Origin: Nemophila menziesii
Lineage: Eukaryota; Streptophyta; Magnoliopsida; Boraginales; Hydrophyllaceae
Reading direction: 5' to 3'
DNA: 64,000 nucleotides
NCBI GenBank assembly: GCA_029959085.1
Contig: JARWIR010000035.1
Coordinates: 5,376,501-5,440,500, forward strand
The translations under genes were made by a program, and so were the position numbers. Below the pieces are notes generated by a model, which saw only the letters and a list, made by a program, of their open reading frames with translations, searched no databases and was not told the DNA's origin. This document shows positions 41,012 to 50,609 of this stretch, one piece after another (within the stretch, counting starts at the first letter, position 1; every line of letters begins with the position of its first letter).

Positions 41012-41036
41012 TATAAATAGTAATTCCAAACCCTAA
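41012..41036 (+). promoter_or_regulatory. TATA-like box plus telo-box at the MITE right edge (B1)
   Basis: TATAAATA (41012-41019) is formed by the right-hand MITE target duplication plus the next bases. AAACCCTAA (41028-41036), the plant telo-box motif, follows 8 bp later, and an ATG at 41085 lies 73 bp after the TATA start. The same arrangement without the MITE is in A1 (TATAAATAG near 4859, telo-box 4873-4881) and recurs in each B unit. In Arabidopsis telo-boxes sit near transcription starts of many translation-related genes. Here the role is inferred from position only. Confidence 0.4.
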
Positions 41037-41084
41037 AACTATGGTCGAAACATAACTAACCTTGTATATTTTGCTTCTTTCACA

Positions 41085-41180
41085 ATGAAGAATTTTCAAA
41101 ATCTTATTTTTCTTTTTTCTTTTGTAAAGATTGGAGTAATGTGTTGTAATGACGTCAAGGGTAAAAAATTTCATTTATAA
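41085..41180 (+). CDS. Small ORF with signal-peptide-like start (B1, 31 codons)
   Basis: ATG at 41085, 66 bp after a TATA-like box, opens a frame beginning MKNFQNLIFLFSFVKIGVMC. It has a basic N-terminus, a hydrophobic stretch interrupted by one Lys, then CCNDVKG. In B1 the frame stops after 31 codons (TAA 41178-41180). In B2-B7 a base change (TATAAAATATG to TATACAATATA) lets it run to 37 codons. A possible splice donor (GTAAAA) follows the NDVKG codons, so this could be the signal-peptide exon of a small secreted protein, but I cannot point to the mature-peptide exon. In A1 the same frame is stopped after MKNF. Family not recognised; it may be chance. Confidence 0.2.
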   Translation: MKNFQNLIFLFSFVKIGVMCCNDVKGKKFHL

Positions 41181-41418
41181 AATATGTGGATATTTTAGAC
41201 CCATAAAATTTTAAGGGATTTTAAGAAAATAAAAACTCTCTTCCTTTAATGAAAAATTGGTTTTCAAAACCCTTATATAAAAATTCTATTATGTCAAATG
41301 TTGGTATGAATTAAAAAATTATATAAATTGAATTAATATAATTTATTTGGCACAACAATAGTTCATTTTTCACTAGCCCCTTTCAAGTCCATCCAAAATC
41401 TTCTTGTAAGATCTCACA

Positions 41419-41694
41419 AAACCCTAGATTATGTTTTGAAGATAAAGGTTTGCCGTCACATAACCAAAACTTGTTGATTTTATACATGTTAACACCTATA
41501 AAATTATATTGGCGAACCATTTTTATTCCTTTCCTTATATACAATATCATATACTATCTTTTCTTCTCCTACCTTCTAAACCACAATGTTTGAACCTATT
41601 TCATCATATTAGGAACCGACATCCAAAACATTCAACCCTTTTTTCTAAGATCTGACAAGATACATGTTAAAACCAATCAGGAGTCCAATAAAAC
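41419..41694 (+). promoter_or_regulatory. Promoter-like block and leader with two uORFs (B1)
   Basis: In order: a second telo-box core AAACCCTA (41419-41426), a TATA-like TATATACA (41536-41543; A1 has the stronger CTATAAAATA near 5233), and a pyrimidine-rich leader (CTTTTCTTCTCCTACCTTC). Two short upstream ORFs follow: MFEPISSY (ATG 41586, stop TAG 41610-41612) and MLKPIRSPIKHG (ATG 41664, stop 41700-41702). The second overlaps the main ATG at 41695 in another frame. B3-B7 have the same layout at +3446 bp from B1 for B2 and +3555 bp per unit after that. In B2 both uORFs are deleted. Promoter function is inferred only from motif order. Confidence 0.3.
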
Positions 41695-42136
41695 ATGGTT
41701 AGTTTAGATTCTACAGAAATTACTGCTACAAAACAAAGGCCAAACAAACAAAACTTTGTAAGTGGCTTAGTTTATTGGGTAACTTTATACTATACCTATA
41801 TATTTCATTTTTTAAAATATTTTCCAATTTATTTTGTAATTTATTTTTTGTATTTAAATTTGCTTTTCATGTATATTTGTTTGTGAATAAATTTTTCAAT
41901 TTTTAAACTTGTTATAAATTTTATAAATTTGTATCAATGTATCACCAAACCTTTTTTGACTAGAAAACTATTGATTTTAAATATTAGCCATAATTTAGGT
42001 CAATTATCAAGGAGGCAAGATTTTTGTTGTTCCAATAGATTCTGATGGTTATATTTCAATTTTAAATAGAGCTGATGTGAAGTTTTTCTTGTATGTGTTG
42101 TGTTGTCCAATGATTTGTTGTTTAATATTGATTTGA
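41695..42136 (+). CDS. Candidate two-exon small ORF, B1 (66 aa)
   Basis: Exon 1 41695-41757 (63 nt, 21 codons, starts MVSLDSTEITATKQ) ends in TTT directly before a strong donor GTAAGT. A 241-bp AT-rich intron ends TAATTTAG, and exon 2 41999-42136 continues in the same phase (VNYQGGKIFVVPIDSDGYIS) to TGA. The joined product would be 66 aa with a hydrophobic Cys-rich C-terminus, VKFFLYVLCCPMICCLILI, like a tail anchor. An alternative donor GTATGT at 42091 would remove that tail, but splicing to the AG at 42679 then meets a stop within five codons. Without splicing, exon 1 runs to a 63-codon frame. The A copies have lost exon 1 or carry stops and frameshifts in exon 2. I do not recognise the family; the DSDG stretch is not a proper EF-hand because acidic positions 1 and 12 are missing. 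Confidence 0.28.
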
Positions 42137-42679
42137 TTCTAAACAATGTCTACTAAGTTATACATTTACAATGGATCTCTGTCCCTACTTGATATTGACA
42201 TTATTCCTATTATCCTTTTTTATACTTATATTGATGTAAAGTTTGCATCCATATGAGGACCATTCAAAATATATATCATTTTGGTCTCATGTTTTCCTTT
42301 TGACTTTTTAAAATATATTTATTATTTTTTTAATCTCAAATATATAAAGAGTTTAGTATTTTATGGACATGTTGTTTTAAAATTATAAATTCTATTAGAT
42401 AAATTTTATTTAGGTTTACTATGCATAATTGACTCTATATTTAAATCCTATTGATACATGTTAGTTTATGTACTTGTAAATTTCTTAACAATAAACTGGA
42501 TTTTGAAATCTATTGAGTACTATTATGTTTAGAGATAATACTTTTTTTCTTTTGTTTGAGACTTCATTTATAAGACCATATAACTATGTTTTCTCCATGA
42601 TAGTAGGATAGAGAAGAATGAAAATTTAATCAAAATCATTAAATTTAGATTAAATAATATGTTTTATATCTTGTGGCAG

Positions 42680-42823
42680 GTTATGTGTTATGTGAAGAAT
42701 TTTTATTATTCAAATGTCAAGATCGTTGGCCATAATATTTTAATTAAGTGTGGTTCTCCTTCTTTTAGCTTGACCACAACATCATCAACAATATGCCATA
42801 TTCTGGCCCTCCTAGTGATTTGA
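42680..42823 (+). other. Exon-like block 3 (B1): open 47 codons after a CAG acceptor
   Basis: After a good acceptor (TTGTGGCAG, AG at 42678-42679) a 47-codon frame starts VMCYVKNFYYSNVKIV and ends at TGA 42821-42823. A second frame gives YVLCEEFLLFKCQDRWP before a stop. Neither joins the preceding exon in phase through the GTATGT donor at 42091. Compared with A2 (12743 region), most base differences change the residue, so purifying selection on this frame is unlikely. The block recurs in all A and B units. It is best seen as a decayed exon of an unrecognised gene, or as chance. Confidence 0.2.
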
Positions 42824-43021
42824 AGATATAATTTCTAATTAGCTTCATAACCAACAATTTTCTTGTACATATATATTTATATTAGTTAACCTTGGTACAC
42901 TATTTCTAAAATTTATATAATTCATTAGTTTGAGTATTTAAAAATATATAAATTAATGTATTTTCTTTGTATACAATAAATCATGGATTTATTTTTTCAA
43001 CTTTGTATTTTTATCATGTAG

Positions 43022-43155
43022 TGGTATTGATAATACACCCAAAATATTATTTTTGACTGATACTCTTCTGCTCAAGAAACCGCCCTCCATTTGCAGACCA
43101 TTAGCCACCATCTTTAACCTGGATTGGCCATCAACAAACAAAGAACCACATTAAG
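43022..43155 (+). other. Exon-like block 4 (B1): between CATGTAG acceptor and AAG/GTAAAT donor
   Basis: A relatively GC-rich 134-bp island flanked by an acceptor (ATCATGTAG) and a donor (TTAAGGTAAAT). In B the frame GIDNTPKILFLTDTLLLKKP runs 43 codons to TAA just before the donor. In A2-A6 a different frame is open (KPPPFTDHSPPSLTWFRYAF, stop just past the same donor). In A1 the acceptor is deleted (89 bp at 6574/6575). The open frame changes between A and B, so it is now non-coding, but the splice-like borders suggest exon ancestry. Confidence 0.22.
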
Positions 43156-43406
43156 GTAAATAAATTAACTTTGAAATTGAAATTCTAAAAAATAAAAAAT
43201 AAAATTTTAAACTAATTTCATCACTTTTACAATATTTCAAATTTATGTGATTTAAAAATAATTACAATCATGAGGTTTATAATGTTTTTATACAAATTCT
43301 ACAATGGCTATTCATGAACCTTGTAAACCTGTATAAGAAGTGATCCACTAGGAAGACGGGTGTGGATATCATATTATTATACAAATCTTACAATATTTAT
43401 TTTTTG

Positions 43407-43917
43407 TCCTATATTGTGTTTTTTTAGAATGGTTCGTAGTATAAATTCATTTGGTGCTACTGCAATTTTTGTCCTATACTGCATTTTTTTGAATTGTTTT
43501 GTAGTAAATATTCATTTGAAAATTCCTGATATTTATTCTTATACTGCATATTATGAATTGTTTTGTAGTAAATATTCATTTGGCGCAACGTGGAAGATAG
43601 TTACACGTGAATTGTATTGCACAACTTATTGAATTGTCTTGCGCAACCCAACACAGTGAATTGTATCGCATAGCCTAGTAAATTTTATCGCTCAACCCCA
43701 TTAATTGTGTCGTATATCCTCGTGAATTGTATTGCACAACATATTGAATTTTATTGCGAAACCCAACCCAGTGAATTGTATCGCATAGCCTAGTAAATTT
43801 TATCGCACAACCCCGTGAATTGTGTCATAATATATCCACGTGAATTGTGTTGCATATCCCAGTGTCGCACAACCTCGTGATTTGCGTCGCCTAACCTAGT
43901 GAATAATGTCGTCCTAG
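43407..43917 (+). repeat. Expanded 65-bp repeats (x3) and minisatellite with 115-bp higher-order repeat (B1)
   Basis: In B units the 65-bp motif occurs three times (43407, 43472, 43537) instead of twice. The minisatellite (43609-43917) has a higher-order duplication: GAATTGTATTGCAC recurs at 43609 and 43724, a 115-bp period, giving about 13 motif copies. The block between repeats and palindrome (about 43930-43995) also holds ~63 bp that A units lack. Confidence 0.82.
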
Positions 43918-44113
43918 TGAAAGGTATTGTGAAACTGAATTGTTAGTGAACTGATCTTATGAAGAAACTTTAATGAAAAAAAAACTAATATGTCCTCCAG
44001 CATATGACAAGGGGCGTCCAAAAAGGTCACTTCATATTGAAAGAGGAAGATGAAAAACTGAAAATGAATCAACCATGGATGCATAATATTCTTTATTTAT
44101 ATATGTAACAAAC

Positions 44114-44133
44114 AAGTTTATAATTATAAACTT
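44114..44133. repeat. Perfect 20-bp AT palindrome (B1)
   Basis: AAGTTTATAATTATAAACTT is perfectly self-complementary. In A units the same site reads AAGTGTATAATTATATACTT, with one mismatched pair. It recurs in every complete B unit (for example 47560 region and 61784 region). It could be a hairpin or DNA-bending site; function unknown. Confidence 0.75.
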
Positions 44134-44383
44134 AATTATGAAGAATATAGATTGAAATTCATAAAAGTTTCAAATTGAATAAGGACTACAAACTACTTCA
44201 AAATTTATTTAACGCTAATTACATGTTATGTTTCTTATACTAAGATAGATTTGTATTCTTTTTTTAGTGATCATCTTGAGATAAAAATACTATTGTATAA
44301 ATGTTTGAACTTCAATAAAACTAAAAAGTATATAAAAATTGGAACAATACATTGGAGTTCAATCAAGTTGATAATTTTATAAA

Positions 44384-44563
44384 GGGTAAGACTTCCATCC
44401 AATATTGGATGGTCCAATATTCATATCCTGGGCCATTGATTATTATAACAAAACTCATGTCCTTAGATTAATAACTTAGTTACTTTTGTAATTTTAAAAC
44501 ATGGGGTATGTGTACTAATATAATTAGTGTAGGACAATCCAATATTGGATGGAAGAATTTTCC
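44384..44563. mobile_element. Mutator-like MITE, copy in B2 (180 bp)
   Basis: Same element with 9-bp TTTTATAAA at 44375-44383 and 44564-44572. It has 6 more bp (GTCCAA) after the left inverted repeat than the B1 copy, which extends terminal symmetry. Its left flank is not the original insertion site but the B-unit junction. This copy was amplified with the unit, not transposed. Confidence 0.85.
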
Positions 44564-44639
44564 TTTTATAAATAGTAAGTCCAAACCCTAAAACTATGGT
44601 CGAAACATAACTAACCTTGTATATTTTTCTTCTTTCACA

Positions 44640-44753
44640 ATGAAGAATTTTCAAAATCTTATTTTTCTTTTTTCTTTTGTAAAGATTGGAGTAATGTGTT
44701 GTAATGACGTCAAGGGTAAAAAATTTCATTTATACAATATATGGATATTTTAG
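44640..44753 (+). CDS. Small ORF with signal-peptide-like start (B2, 37 codons)
   Basis: Same frame as in B1 but ending in FHLYNIWIF and stop TAG at 44751-44753. The TATA-like box is at the MITE right edge (44567 region). No downstream exon could be assigned. Confidence 0.2.
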   Translation: MKNFQNLIFLFSFVKIGVMCCNDVKGKKFHLYNIWIF

Positions 44754-45140
44754 ACCCATAAAATTTTAAGGGATTTTAAGAAAAGAAAAACTCTCTTCTT
44801 TTAATGAAAAATTGGTTTTCAAAACCCTTATATATAAATTCGATTATGTCAAATGTTGGTATGAATTAAAAAATAATATAAATTGAATTAATATAATTTA
44901 TTTGGCACAACAATAGTTCATTTTTTACTAGCCCCTTTCAAATCCATCCAAAATCTTCTTGTAAGATCTCACAAAACCCTAGATTATGTTTTGAAGATAA
45001 AGGTTTGCCGTCACATAACCAAAACTTGTTGATTTTATACATGCTAACACCTATAAAATTATATTGGCGAACCATTTTTATTCCTTTCCTTATATACAAT
45101 ATCATATACTATCTTTTCTTCTCCTACCTTCTAAACCACA

Positions 45141-45582
45141 ATGGTTAGTTTAGATTCTACAGAAATTACTGCTACAAAACAAAGGCCAAACAAACAAAAC
45201 TTTGTAAGTGGCTTAGTTTATTGGGTAACTTTATACTATACCTATATATTTCATTTTTTAAAATATTTTCCAATTTATTTTGTAATTTATTTTGTGTATT
45301 TAAATTTGCTTTTCATGTATATTTGTTTGTGAATAAATTTTTCAATTTTTAAACTTGTTATAAATGTTATAAATTTGTATCAATGTATCACCAAACCTTT
45401 TTTGACTAGAAAACTATTGATTTTAAATATTAGCCATAATTTAGGTCAATTATCAAGGAGGCAAGATTTTTGTTGTTCCAATAGATTCTGATGGTTATAT
45501 TTCAATTTTAAATAGAGCTGATGTGAAGTTTTTCTTGTATGTGTTGTGTTGTCCAATGATTTGTTGTTTAATATTGATTTGA
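45141..45582 (+). CDS. Candidate two-exon small ORF, B2 (leader fused)
   Basis: Exon 1 45141-45203, exon 2 45445-45582; predicted product as in B1. This copy differs upstream: a 109-bp deletion brings the main ATG exactly to the place of the first leader ATG, so the pyrimidine-rich leader (ACCTTCTAAACCACA) abuts it and both uORFs are gone. If any copy is translated efficiently, this is the best candidate. Confidence 0.3.
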
Positions 45583-47054
45583 TTCTAAACAATGTCTACT
45601 AAGTTATACATTTACAATGGATCTCTGTCCCTACTTGATATTGACATTATTCCTATTATCCTTTTTTATACTTATATTGATGTAAAGTTTGCATCCATAT
45701 GAGGACCATTCAAAATATATATCATTTTGGTCTCATGTTTTCCTTTTGACTTTTTAAAATTTATTTATTATTTTTTTAATCTCAAATATATAAAGAGTTT
45801 AGTATTTTATGGACATGTTGTTTTAAAATTATAAATTCTATTAGATAAATTTTATTTAGGTTTACTATGCATAATTGACTCTATATTTAAATCCTATTGA
45901 TACATGTTAGTTTATGTACTTGTAAATTTCTTAACAATAAACTGGATTTTGAAATCTATTTAGTACTATTATGTTTAGAGATAATACTTTTTTTCTTTTG
46001 TTTGAGACTTCATTTATAAGACCATATAACTATGTTTTCTCCATGATAGTAGGATAGAGAAGAATAAAAATTTAATCAAAATCATTAAATATAGATTAAA
46101 TAATATGTTTTATATTTTGTGGCAGGTTATGTGTTATGTGAAGAATTTTTATTATTCAAATGTCAAGATCGTTGGCCATAACATTTTAATTAAGTGTGGT
46201 TCTCCTTCTTTTAGCTTGACCACAACATCATCAACAATATGCCATATTCTGGCCCTCCTAGTGATTTGAAGATATAATTTCTAATTAGCTTCATAACCAA
46301 CAATTTTCTTGTACATATATATTTATATTAGTTAACCTTGGTACACTATTTCTAAAATTTATATAATTCATTAGTTTGAGTATTTAAAAATATATAAATT
46401 AATGTATTTTCTTTGTATACAATAAATCATGGATTTATTTTTTCAACTTTGTATTTTTATCATGTAGTGGTATTGATAATACACCCAAAATATTATTTTT
46501 GACTGATACTCTTCTGCTCAAGAAACCGCCCTCCATTTGCAGACCATTAGCCACCATCTTTAACCTGGATTGGCCATCAACAAACAAAGAACCACATTAA
46601 GGTAAATAAATTAACTTTGAAATTGAAATTCTAAAAAATAAAAAATAAAATTTTAAACTAATTTCATCACTTTTACAATATTTCAAATTTATGTGATTTA
46701 AAAATAATTACAATCATGAGGTTTATAATGTTTTTATACAAATTCTACAATGGCTATTCATGAACCTTGTAAACCTGTATAAGAAGTGATCCACTAGGAA
46801 GACGGGTGTGGATATCATATTATTATACAAATCTTACAATATTTATTTTTTGTCCTATATTGTGTTTTTTTAGAATGGTTCGTAGTATAAATTCATTTGG
46901 TGCTACTGCAATTTTTGTCCTATACTGCATTTTTTTGAATTGTTTTGTAGTAAATATTCATTTGAAAATTCCTGATATTTATTCTTATACTGCATATTAT
47001 GAATTGTTTTGTAGTAAATATTCATTTGGCGCAACGTGGAAGATAGTTACACGT

Positions 47055-47363
47055 GAATTGTATTGCACAACTTATTGAATTGTCTTGCGCAACCCAACAC
47101 AGTGAATTGTATCGCATAGCCTAGTAAATTTTATCGCTCAACCCCATTAATTGTGTCGTATATCCTCGTGAATTGTATTGCACAACATATTGAATTTTAT
47201 TGTGAAACCCAACCCAGTGAATTGTATCGCATAGCCTAGTAAATTTTATCGCACAACCCTGTGAATTGTGTCATAATATATCCCCGTGAATTGTGTTGCA
47301 TATCCCAGTGTCGCACAACCTCGTGATTTGCGTCGCCTAACCTAGTGAATAATGTCGTCCTAG
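47055..47363 (+). repeat. Minisatellite with 115-bp higher-order repeat (B2)
   Basis: As in B1; carries CCCTGTGAATTG where B1 has CCCCGTG. The three 65-bp repeats precede it (from 46853). Confidence 0.82.
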
Positions 47364-47829
47364 TGAAGGGTATTGTGAAACTGAATTGTTAGTGAACTGA
47401 TCTTATGAAGAAACTTTAATGAAAAAAAAACTAATATGTCCTCCAGCATAGGACAAGGGGCGTCCAAAAAGGTCACTTCATATTGAAAGAGGAAGATGTA
47501 AAACTGAAAATGAATCAACCATGGATGCATAATATTCTTTATTTATATATGTAACAAACAAGTTTATAATTATAAACTTAATTATGAAGAATATAGATTG
47601 AAATTCATAAAAGTTTCAAATTGAATACGGACTACAAACTACTTCAAAATTTATTTAACGCTAATTACATGTTATGTTTCTTATACTAAGATAGATTTGT
47701 ATTCTTTTTTTAGTGATCATCTTGAGATAAAAATACTATTGTATAAATGTTTGAACTTCAATAAAACTAAAAAGTATATAAAAATTGGAACAATACATTG
47801 GAGTTCAATCAAGTTGATAATTTTATAAA

Positions 47830-48009
47830 GGGTAAGACTTCCATCCAATATTGGATGGTCCAATATTCATATCCTGGGCCATTGATTATTATAACAAAAC
47901 TCATGTCCTTAGATTAATAACTTAGTTACTTTTGTAATTTTAAAACATGGGGTATGTGTACTAATATAATTAGTGTAGGACAATCCAATATTGGATGGAA
48001 GAATTTTCC
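47830..48009. mobile_element. Mutator-like MITE, copy in B3
   Basis: Passenger copy, 180 bp, at the left edge of the B3 unit; TTTTATAAA at 47821-47829 and 48010-48018. Confidence 0.85.
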
Positions 48010-48085
48010 TTTTATAAATAGTAATTCCAAACCCTAAAACTATGGTCGAAACATAACTAACCTTGTATATTTTTCTTCTTTCACA

Positions 48086-48199
48086 ATGAAGAATTTTCAA
48101 AATCTTATTTTTCTTTTTTCTTTTGTAAAGATTGGAGTAATGTGTTGTAATGACGTCAAGGGTAAAAAATTTCATTTATACAATATATGGATATTTTAG
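48086..48199 (+). CDS. Small ORF with signal-peptide-like start (B3)
   Basis: 37-codon frame identical to the B2 copy; stop TAG 48197-48199. Identical copies reflect recent amplification, not demonstrated selection. Confidence 0.2.
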   Translation: MKNFQNLIFLFSFVKIGVMCCNDVKGKKFHLYNIWIF

Positions 48200-48695
48200 A
48201 CCCATAAAATTTTAAGGGATTTTAAGAAAAGAAAAACTCTCTTCTTTTAATGAAAAATTGGTTTTCAAAACCCTTATATATAAATTCGATTATGTCAAAT
48301 GTTGGTATGAATTAAAAAATAATATAAATTGAATTAATATAATTTATTTGGCACAACAATAGTTCATTTTTTACTAGCCCCTTTCAAGTCCATCCAAAAT
48401 CTTCTTGTAAGATCTCACAAAACCCTAGATTATGTTTTGAAGATAAAGGTTTGCCGTCACATAACCAAAACTTGTTGATTTTATACATGTTAACACCTAT
48501 AAAATTATATTGGCGAACCATTTTTATTCCTTTCCTTATATACAATATCATATACTATCTTTTCTTCTCCTACCTTCTAAACCACAATGTTTGAACCTAT
48601 TTCATCATATTAGGAACCGACATCCAAAACATTCAACCCTTTTTTCTAAGATCTGACAAGATACATGTTAAAACCAATCAGGAGTCCAATAAAAC

Positions 48696-49137
48696 ATGGT
48701 TAGTTTAGATTCTACAGAAATTACTGCTACAAAACAAAGGCCAAACAAACAAAACTTTGTAAGTGGCTTAGTTTATTGGGTAACTTTATACTATACCTAT
48801 ATATTTCATTTTTTAAAATATTTTCCAATTTATTTTGTAATTTATTTTGTGTATTTAAATTTGCTTTTCATGTATATTTGTTTGTGAATAAATTTTTCAA
48901 TTTTTAAACTTGTTATAAATGTTATAAATTTGTATCAATGTATCACCAAACCTTTTTTGACTAGAAAACTATTGATTTTAAATATTAGCCATAATTTAGG
49001 TCAATTATCAAGGAGGCAAGATTTTTGTTGTTCCAATAGATTCTGATGGTTATATTTCAATTTTAAATAGAGCTGATGTGAAGTTTTTCTTGTATGTGTT
49101 GTGTTGTCCAATGATTTGTTGTTTAATATTGATTTGA
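48696..49137 (+). CDS. Candidate two-exon small ORF, B3
   Basis: Exon 1 48696-48758, exon 2 49000-49137; same sequence and splice signals as B1, with both uORFs upstream. Confidence 0.28.
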
Positions 49138-50609
49138 TTCTAAACAATGTCTACTAAGTTATACATTTACAATGGATCTCTGTCCCTACTTGATATTGAC
49201 ATTATTCCTATTATCCTTTTTTATACTTATATTGATGTAAAGTTTGCATCCATATGAGGACCATTCAAAATATATATCATTTTGGTCTCATGTTTTCCTT
49301 TTGACTTTTTAAAATTTATTTATTATTTTTTTAATCTCAAATATATAAAGAGTTTAGTATTTTATGGACATGTTGTTTTAAAATTATAAATTCTATTAGA
49401 TAAATTTTATTTAGGTTTACTATGCATAATTGACTCTATATTTAAATCCTATTGATACATGTTAGTTTATGTACTTGTAAATTTCTTAACAATAAACTGG
49501 ATTTTGAAATCTATTGAGTACTATTATGTTTAGAGATAATACTTTTTTTCTTTTGTTTGAGACTTCATTTATAAGACCATATAACTATGTTTTCTCCATG
49601 ATAGTAGGATAGAGAAGAATGAAAATTTAATCAAAATCATTAAATATAGATTAAATAATATGTTTTATATCTTGTGGCAGGTTATGTGTTATGTGAAGAA
49701 TTTTTATTATTCAAATGTCAAGATCGTTGGCCATAACATTTTAATTAAGTGTGGTTCTCCTTCTTTTAGCTTGACCACAACATCATCAACAATATGCCAT
49801 ATTCTGGCCCTCCTAGTGATTTGAAGATATAATTTCTAATTAGCTTCATAACCAACAATTTTCTTGTACATATATATTTATATTAGTTAACCTTGGTACA
49901 CTATTTCTAAAATTTATATAATTCATTAGTTTGAGTATTTAAAAATATATAAATTAATGTATTTTCTTTGTATACAATAAATCATGGATTTATTTTTTCA
50001 ACTTTGTATTTTTATCATGTAGTGGTATTGATAATACACCCAAAATATTATTTTTGACTGATACTCTTCTGCTCAAGAAACCGCCCTCCATTTGCAGACC
50101 ATTAGCCACCATCTTTAACCTGGATTGGCCATCAACAAACAAAGAACCACATTAAGGTAAATAAATTAACTTTGAAATTGAAATTCTAAAAAATAAAAAA
50201 TAAAATTTTAAACTAATTTCATCACTTTTACAATATTTCAAATTTATGTGATTTAAAAATAATTACAATCATGAGGTTTATAATGTTTTTATACAAATTC
50301 TACAATGGCTATTCATGAACCTTGTAAACCTGTATAAGAAGTGATCCACTAGGAAGACGGGTGTGGATATCATATTATTATACAAATCTTACAATATTTA
50401 TTTTTTGTCCTATATTGTGTTTTTTTAGAATGGTTCGTAGTATAAATTCATTTGGTGCTACTGCAATTTTTGTCCTATACTGCATTTTTTTGAATTGTTT
50501 TGTAGTAAATATTCATTTGAAAATTCCTGATATTTATTCTTATACTGCATATTATGAATTGTTTTTTAGTAAATATTCATTTGGCGCAACGTGGAAGATA
50601 GTTACACGT

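Larger units (their letters stand above)
40826..44374 (+). repeat. Array B unit 1 (3549 bp), founder-like copy
   Basis: First 3.55-kb unit, taken from the left TTTTATAAA duplication of the MITE to the next such site. Its left flank (CCATAG before TTTTATAAA) is the genuine A-type flank; all later B units have GTTGATAA there instead. It lacks 6 bp (GTCCAA) inside the MITE that the later copies have, and it keeps ancestral-looking variants near its 3' end (GATGAAAAACTG, GAATAAGG). Contents: MITE, TATA/telo-box, small ORF, promoter-like leader, candidate two-exon ORF, exon-like blocks, 65-bp repeats, minisatellite, palindrome. Confidence 0.92.
44375..47820 (+). repeat. Array B unit 2 (3446 bp, 109-bp deletion)
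   Basis: Tandem copy of the B unit. It is shorter because 109 bp between two ATG codons are missing at 45141. Private or rare variants include AGTAAGTCC near 44575 and GCTAACACC near 45044. Otherwise almost identical to B3-B5. Confidence 0.95.

Noticed and set aside
40908..41174. 88-codon reverse-strand ORF, near-identical in every B unit
   Set aside because: Its last third reads through the MITE and its stop is in the MITE. It overlaps the TATA/telo-box block on the other strand, and in A1 it continues into unrelated sequence. Sameness between copies only reflects recent amplification.
41028..41426. Telomeric repeat array from AAACCCTA motifs
   Set aside because: Only isolated single motifs occur, never in tandem. 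They fit telo-box promoter motifs or chance.
41999..42090. EF-hand in the candidate exon 2 (PIDSDGYIS)
   Set aside because: Loop position 1 is Pro and position 12 is Asn, so the calcium-binding acidic residues are missing. The resemblance is superficial.
43609..43917. CRISPR array
   Set aside because: The ~22-bp motifs are contiguous and degenerate with no unique spacers, and the context is a eukaryotic repeat.
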